Source: Nitrospinota bacterium
Lineage (GTDB): Bacteria > Nitrospirota > Nitrospiria > Nitrospirales > UBA8639
Length of the DNA stretch: 7,961 nt
Direction: 5' to 3'
Assembly (NCBI GenBank): GCA_022561525.1
Contig: JADFRB010000069.1
Coordinates: 1-7,961 of the forward strand
Part shown: positions 6,478-7,961 of the stretch, piece by piece
How positions within the stretch are numbered: the first letter of the stretch is position 1
Layout: each line of letters opens with the position of its first letter
Translations under genes and position numbers: made by a program
The notes under the pieces: generated by a model
Told to the model about the DNA's origin: nothing
What the model saw: the letters and a program-made list of their open reading frames with translations, nothing else
Database searches by the model: none

Positions 6478-6507
6478 AAGGCCAACGACCATGCAAGGCG
6501 ATTGGCC
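6473..6507 (-). terminator. Intrinsic terminator between the two HEAT-repeat genes
   Basis: GGCCAA (6480-6485) and TTGGCC (6502-6507) form a stem. Further CG and CC/GG pairs inside it are interrupted by single-base bulges. On the minus strand the stem is followed directly by seven T residues (6473-6479). It lies about 65 bases after the stop of the gene at 6572-7672 and should separate the two paralogs transcriptionally. Confidence 0.8.
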
Positions 6508-6525
6508 GCGATCGTTATGTCATCA

Positions 6526-6561
6526 TTTCCCGTACCGGGAAACACCCTGCCTGGACGGCAG
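6526..6561. other. Two small perfect hairpins in the 3' untranslated region of paralog B
   Basis: TTTCCCG (6526-6532) pairs with CGGGAAA (6536-6542) around a 3-base loop. CTGCC (6547-6551) pairs with GGCAG (6557-6561) around a 5-base loop. Neither has a T tract. Together with the terminator just beyond them they make three consecutive hairpins after the stop codon, which might protect the mRNA 3' end. Confidence 0.5.
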
Positions 6562-6571
6562 ATGCCGAATT

Positions 6572-7672
6572 TTAACTGATATGTCCATCAAGATCCAGTT
6601 GCTTCCAGGTCCAATTGGTAGCTTCGCGAAGCTGAGTCATAGCCTGTGATTTGTCATAAATCAGCCACACTTTTTGATTCAATTCCTCCATCGGCTCCAT
6701 TGAATTATCATCACGCAGTTTGCCGAGGGCCCAGACAACTTGAGTTAAGACCAGATAATTAATGTCCTCGGAGGTTTTCATATTTTGTAATGAGGCTTTC
6801 AAGTACGCCACTAGGGGAGGAAGGGTGTCGGGGTTGCCACTGGCACCTGCGATATCTCCCAAAGCCTTTGCGGCTGCCGCTTGGATTTCCGGTTGTTGGG
6901 AGTTCTGAAATAAATCAATCAAGGTGGGGATGGAATCGACGCCCACGCCTCTAAGCGCTACAATGGCTTCCTGGGCCAGGTCCTTCTGTTTCATCATCTC
7001 GGTCAATTGGGGAAGGGCGCCATGGACTTCCAAGGTTTTCAAGGCGGAAAGGATTTTCAGTTTCCTGACCTTGGCGGTATCAGGGGAATCTAACAGTTTG
7101 AGCAACCGCTCGGGTTGTCCCCATTCTGCGGTGATCATGACCGGAAAGTCATAGTTGGAGACTTGCGTGGTCAGTTGTTCCAAGGCAAACACGCCCGAAT
7201 CATGTGCCCCGGCTGCTTTGGCTGCACTGATCGAGTCTTCAAACGGCGTCCGCACTTCCTTATACCATCCCAAATTTCTTCCATTGAGGAGGTAGGTGAA
7301 TAGACAGGCTGGGCCATTCCAGAGCCGGACAGGAGCATCCGCAAGCTCGGCGTCACCGCCTTCAGAAGTCGTCCCTGCCCAGGTCTTTCGTTCCTCACAT
7401 TTGACCTTCAACTCAATATCGTGAGTCTGTGTCCGATCGGTTACCACAGTATACCCAACCTTCTCGAGGCGTTGAATCACAATCGCTTCCAGGGCGGTGT
7501 GATCAGCGCGACCTTTTTCAGTCAAGGCCAAGACCGTGACCAGCACGGTTTGGGTTTGTGCTAATTGGCCCCTTTGTTCAGGAGTGAGGTGCGTGCGTCG
7601 CGCGAAGCTGTCGGGGACTTGGAGGATAACCAAAGTCAGGAGAAGCCCAATAAAGAATGACCATGTTTTCAT
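6572..7672 (-). CDS. Exported HEAT-repeat protein with conserved two-cysteine N-terminal domain (paralog B)
   Basis: The product is 366 residues from ATG 7672, fixed by AGGAGG (complement of 7679-7684) 6 bases upstream; the frame stays open to 7732 but without a ribosome binding site. The signal peptide (MKTWSFFIGLLLTLVIL) is probably cleaved after SFA (residue 24), leaving the same RRxHxTxEQR start as paralog A. The N-terminal domain repeats every block of paralog A: GYTVVTDR (73-80), KCEE (91-94, Cys92), GGDAELAD (105-112), GPACLFTY (120-127, Cys123) and LGWYKE. HEAT-like repeats occupy about 188-345, with the Ala-rich helix EIQAAAAKALGDI as the clearest unit. The pair most likely arose by tandem duplication. 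This copy has its own promoter and terminator, so the two may be expressed separately. Function is unknown; no catalytic motif is visible. Confidence 0.82.
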   Translation of the reverse strand: MKTWSFFIGLLLTLVILQVPDSFARRTHLTPEQRGQLAQTQTVLVTVLALTEKGRADHTALEAIVIQRLEKVGYTVVTDRTQTHDIELKVKCEERKTWAGTTSEGGDAELADAPVRLWNGPACLFTYLLNGRNLGWYKEVRTPFEDSISAAKAAGAHDSGVFALEQLTTQVSNYDFPVMITAEWGQPERLLKLLDSPDTAKVRKLKILSALKTLEVHGALPQLTEMMKQKDLAQEAIVALRGVGVDSIPTLIDLFQNSQQPEIQAAAAKALGDIAGASGNPDTLPPLVAYLKASLQNMKTSEDINYLVLTQVVWALGKLRDDNSMEPMEELNQKVWLIYDKSQAMTQLREATNWTWKQLDLDGHIS

Positions 7673-7805
7673 AATTAGCCTCCTTTTTGGCATGGACAAC
7701 ACTATGGCATCATGGGTGGCTGCTTGGATCAAGCATCGAGTCGGAAATTATGAATGTTTCATATGAGCAACGCCTAAGTTTTTAAGCGGTTTTCCTAACA
7801 CTTTT
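7673..7805 (-). other. 5' untranslated leader of paralog B
   Basis: If transcription starts about 7 bases after the -10 box, the leader is roughly 127 bases. It contains a small hairpin (TGCTTG 7721-7726, CAAGCA 7730-7735, 3-base loop) upstream of the AGGAGG site. I see no recognisable riboswitch and no convincing leader peptide. Confidence 0.4.
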
Positions 7806-7835
7806 ACTATACTCCTCTCCAGAAAATGACATCAA
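7806..7835 (-). promoter_or_regulatory. Sigma70-type promoter for paralog B
   Basis: On the minus strand TTGATG (complement of 7830-7835) and TATAGT (complement of 7806-7811) are separated by 18 bases. Each matches the consensus hexamer at four or five of six positions. It lies downstream of the terminator at 7926-7958 and upstream of the gene starting at 7672, in the correct orientation. Confidence 0.6.
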
Positions 7836-7925
7836 CCCTTTCCACTCCGCTCATGGCAGGTGAACCTAGAAACGGCAGTTGGGCGCAAAACAGCCGTGTA
7901 AGATATTGGGGTGTATGGTGAAATA

Positions 7926-7958
7926 CAAAAAGTCGTAGTCCCCTCAGGGCGATACGAC
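7926..7958 (-). terminator. Intrinsic terminator of a gene beyond the right edge
   Basis: GTCGTA (7932-7937) pairs with TACGAC (7953-7958), and CCC/GGG pair inside around a TCA loop. On the minus strand the hairpin is followed by TTTTTG. It implies a minus-strand gene ending just outside the window; none of its coding sequence is visible. Confidence 0.8.
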
Positions 7959-7961
7959 ATT

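Overview
The window looks like a chromosomal piece of a Gram-negative bacterium that invests heavily in outer-membrane lipoproteins and periplasmic proteins. Three of the seven genes carry a clear lipobox, a fourth probably does, and the remaining secreted ones have ordinary signal peptides. The lineage cannot be fixed from sequence alone. The long palindromic element at 1878-2026 resembles, from memory, a dispersed repeat common in Nitrospira genomes, and the paired secreted HEAT-repeat genes fit that group. The sigma-factor fragment at the left edge reads more like a gamma/betaproteobacterial RpoD. This disagreement is reported as a finding, because it could mean gene transfer, a real rearrangement or a chimeric assembly.

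Left part, + strand. Positions 61-564 encode only the N-terminal end of a primary sigma factor (region 1.1 and the start of region 1.2). It breaks off exactly where a lipoprotein operon begins, and the last sigma codons double as the ribosome binding site and GTG start of the first lipoprotein gene. The operon runs 554-4693: a small LPP20-family lipoprotein, an LpoB-like penicillin-binding-protein activator, a large COG3014-type lipoprotein with TPR-like helices, and a two-domain LPP20 lipoprotein. These probably form one envelope module at the outer membrane-peptidoglycan interface; this is inferred from families and co-orientation. A 149-bp imperfect palindrome sits between the second and third genes. 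It is flanked by a GTAAAA direct repeat, and joining the sequence across that repeat would restore an ATG start for the third gene.

Right part, - strand. A small exported protein of unknown function (4694-5230) meets the operon tail to tail with no spacer. Two paralogous exported HEAT-repeat proteins follow (5309-6421 and 6572-7672). They share an N-terminal domain with two conserved cysteines. Each has a strong AGGAGG ribosome binding site and its own intrinsic terminator, and the upstream one has a good sigma70-type promoter (7806-7835). A further terminator at 7926-7958 closes a - strand gene beyond the right edge. No tRNA, rRNA, CRISPR array, transposase or phage gene was seen.
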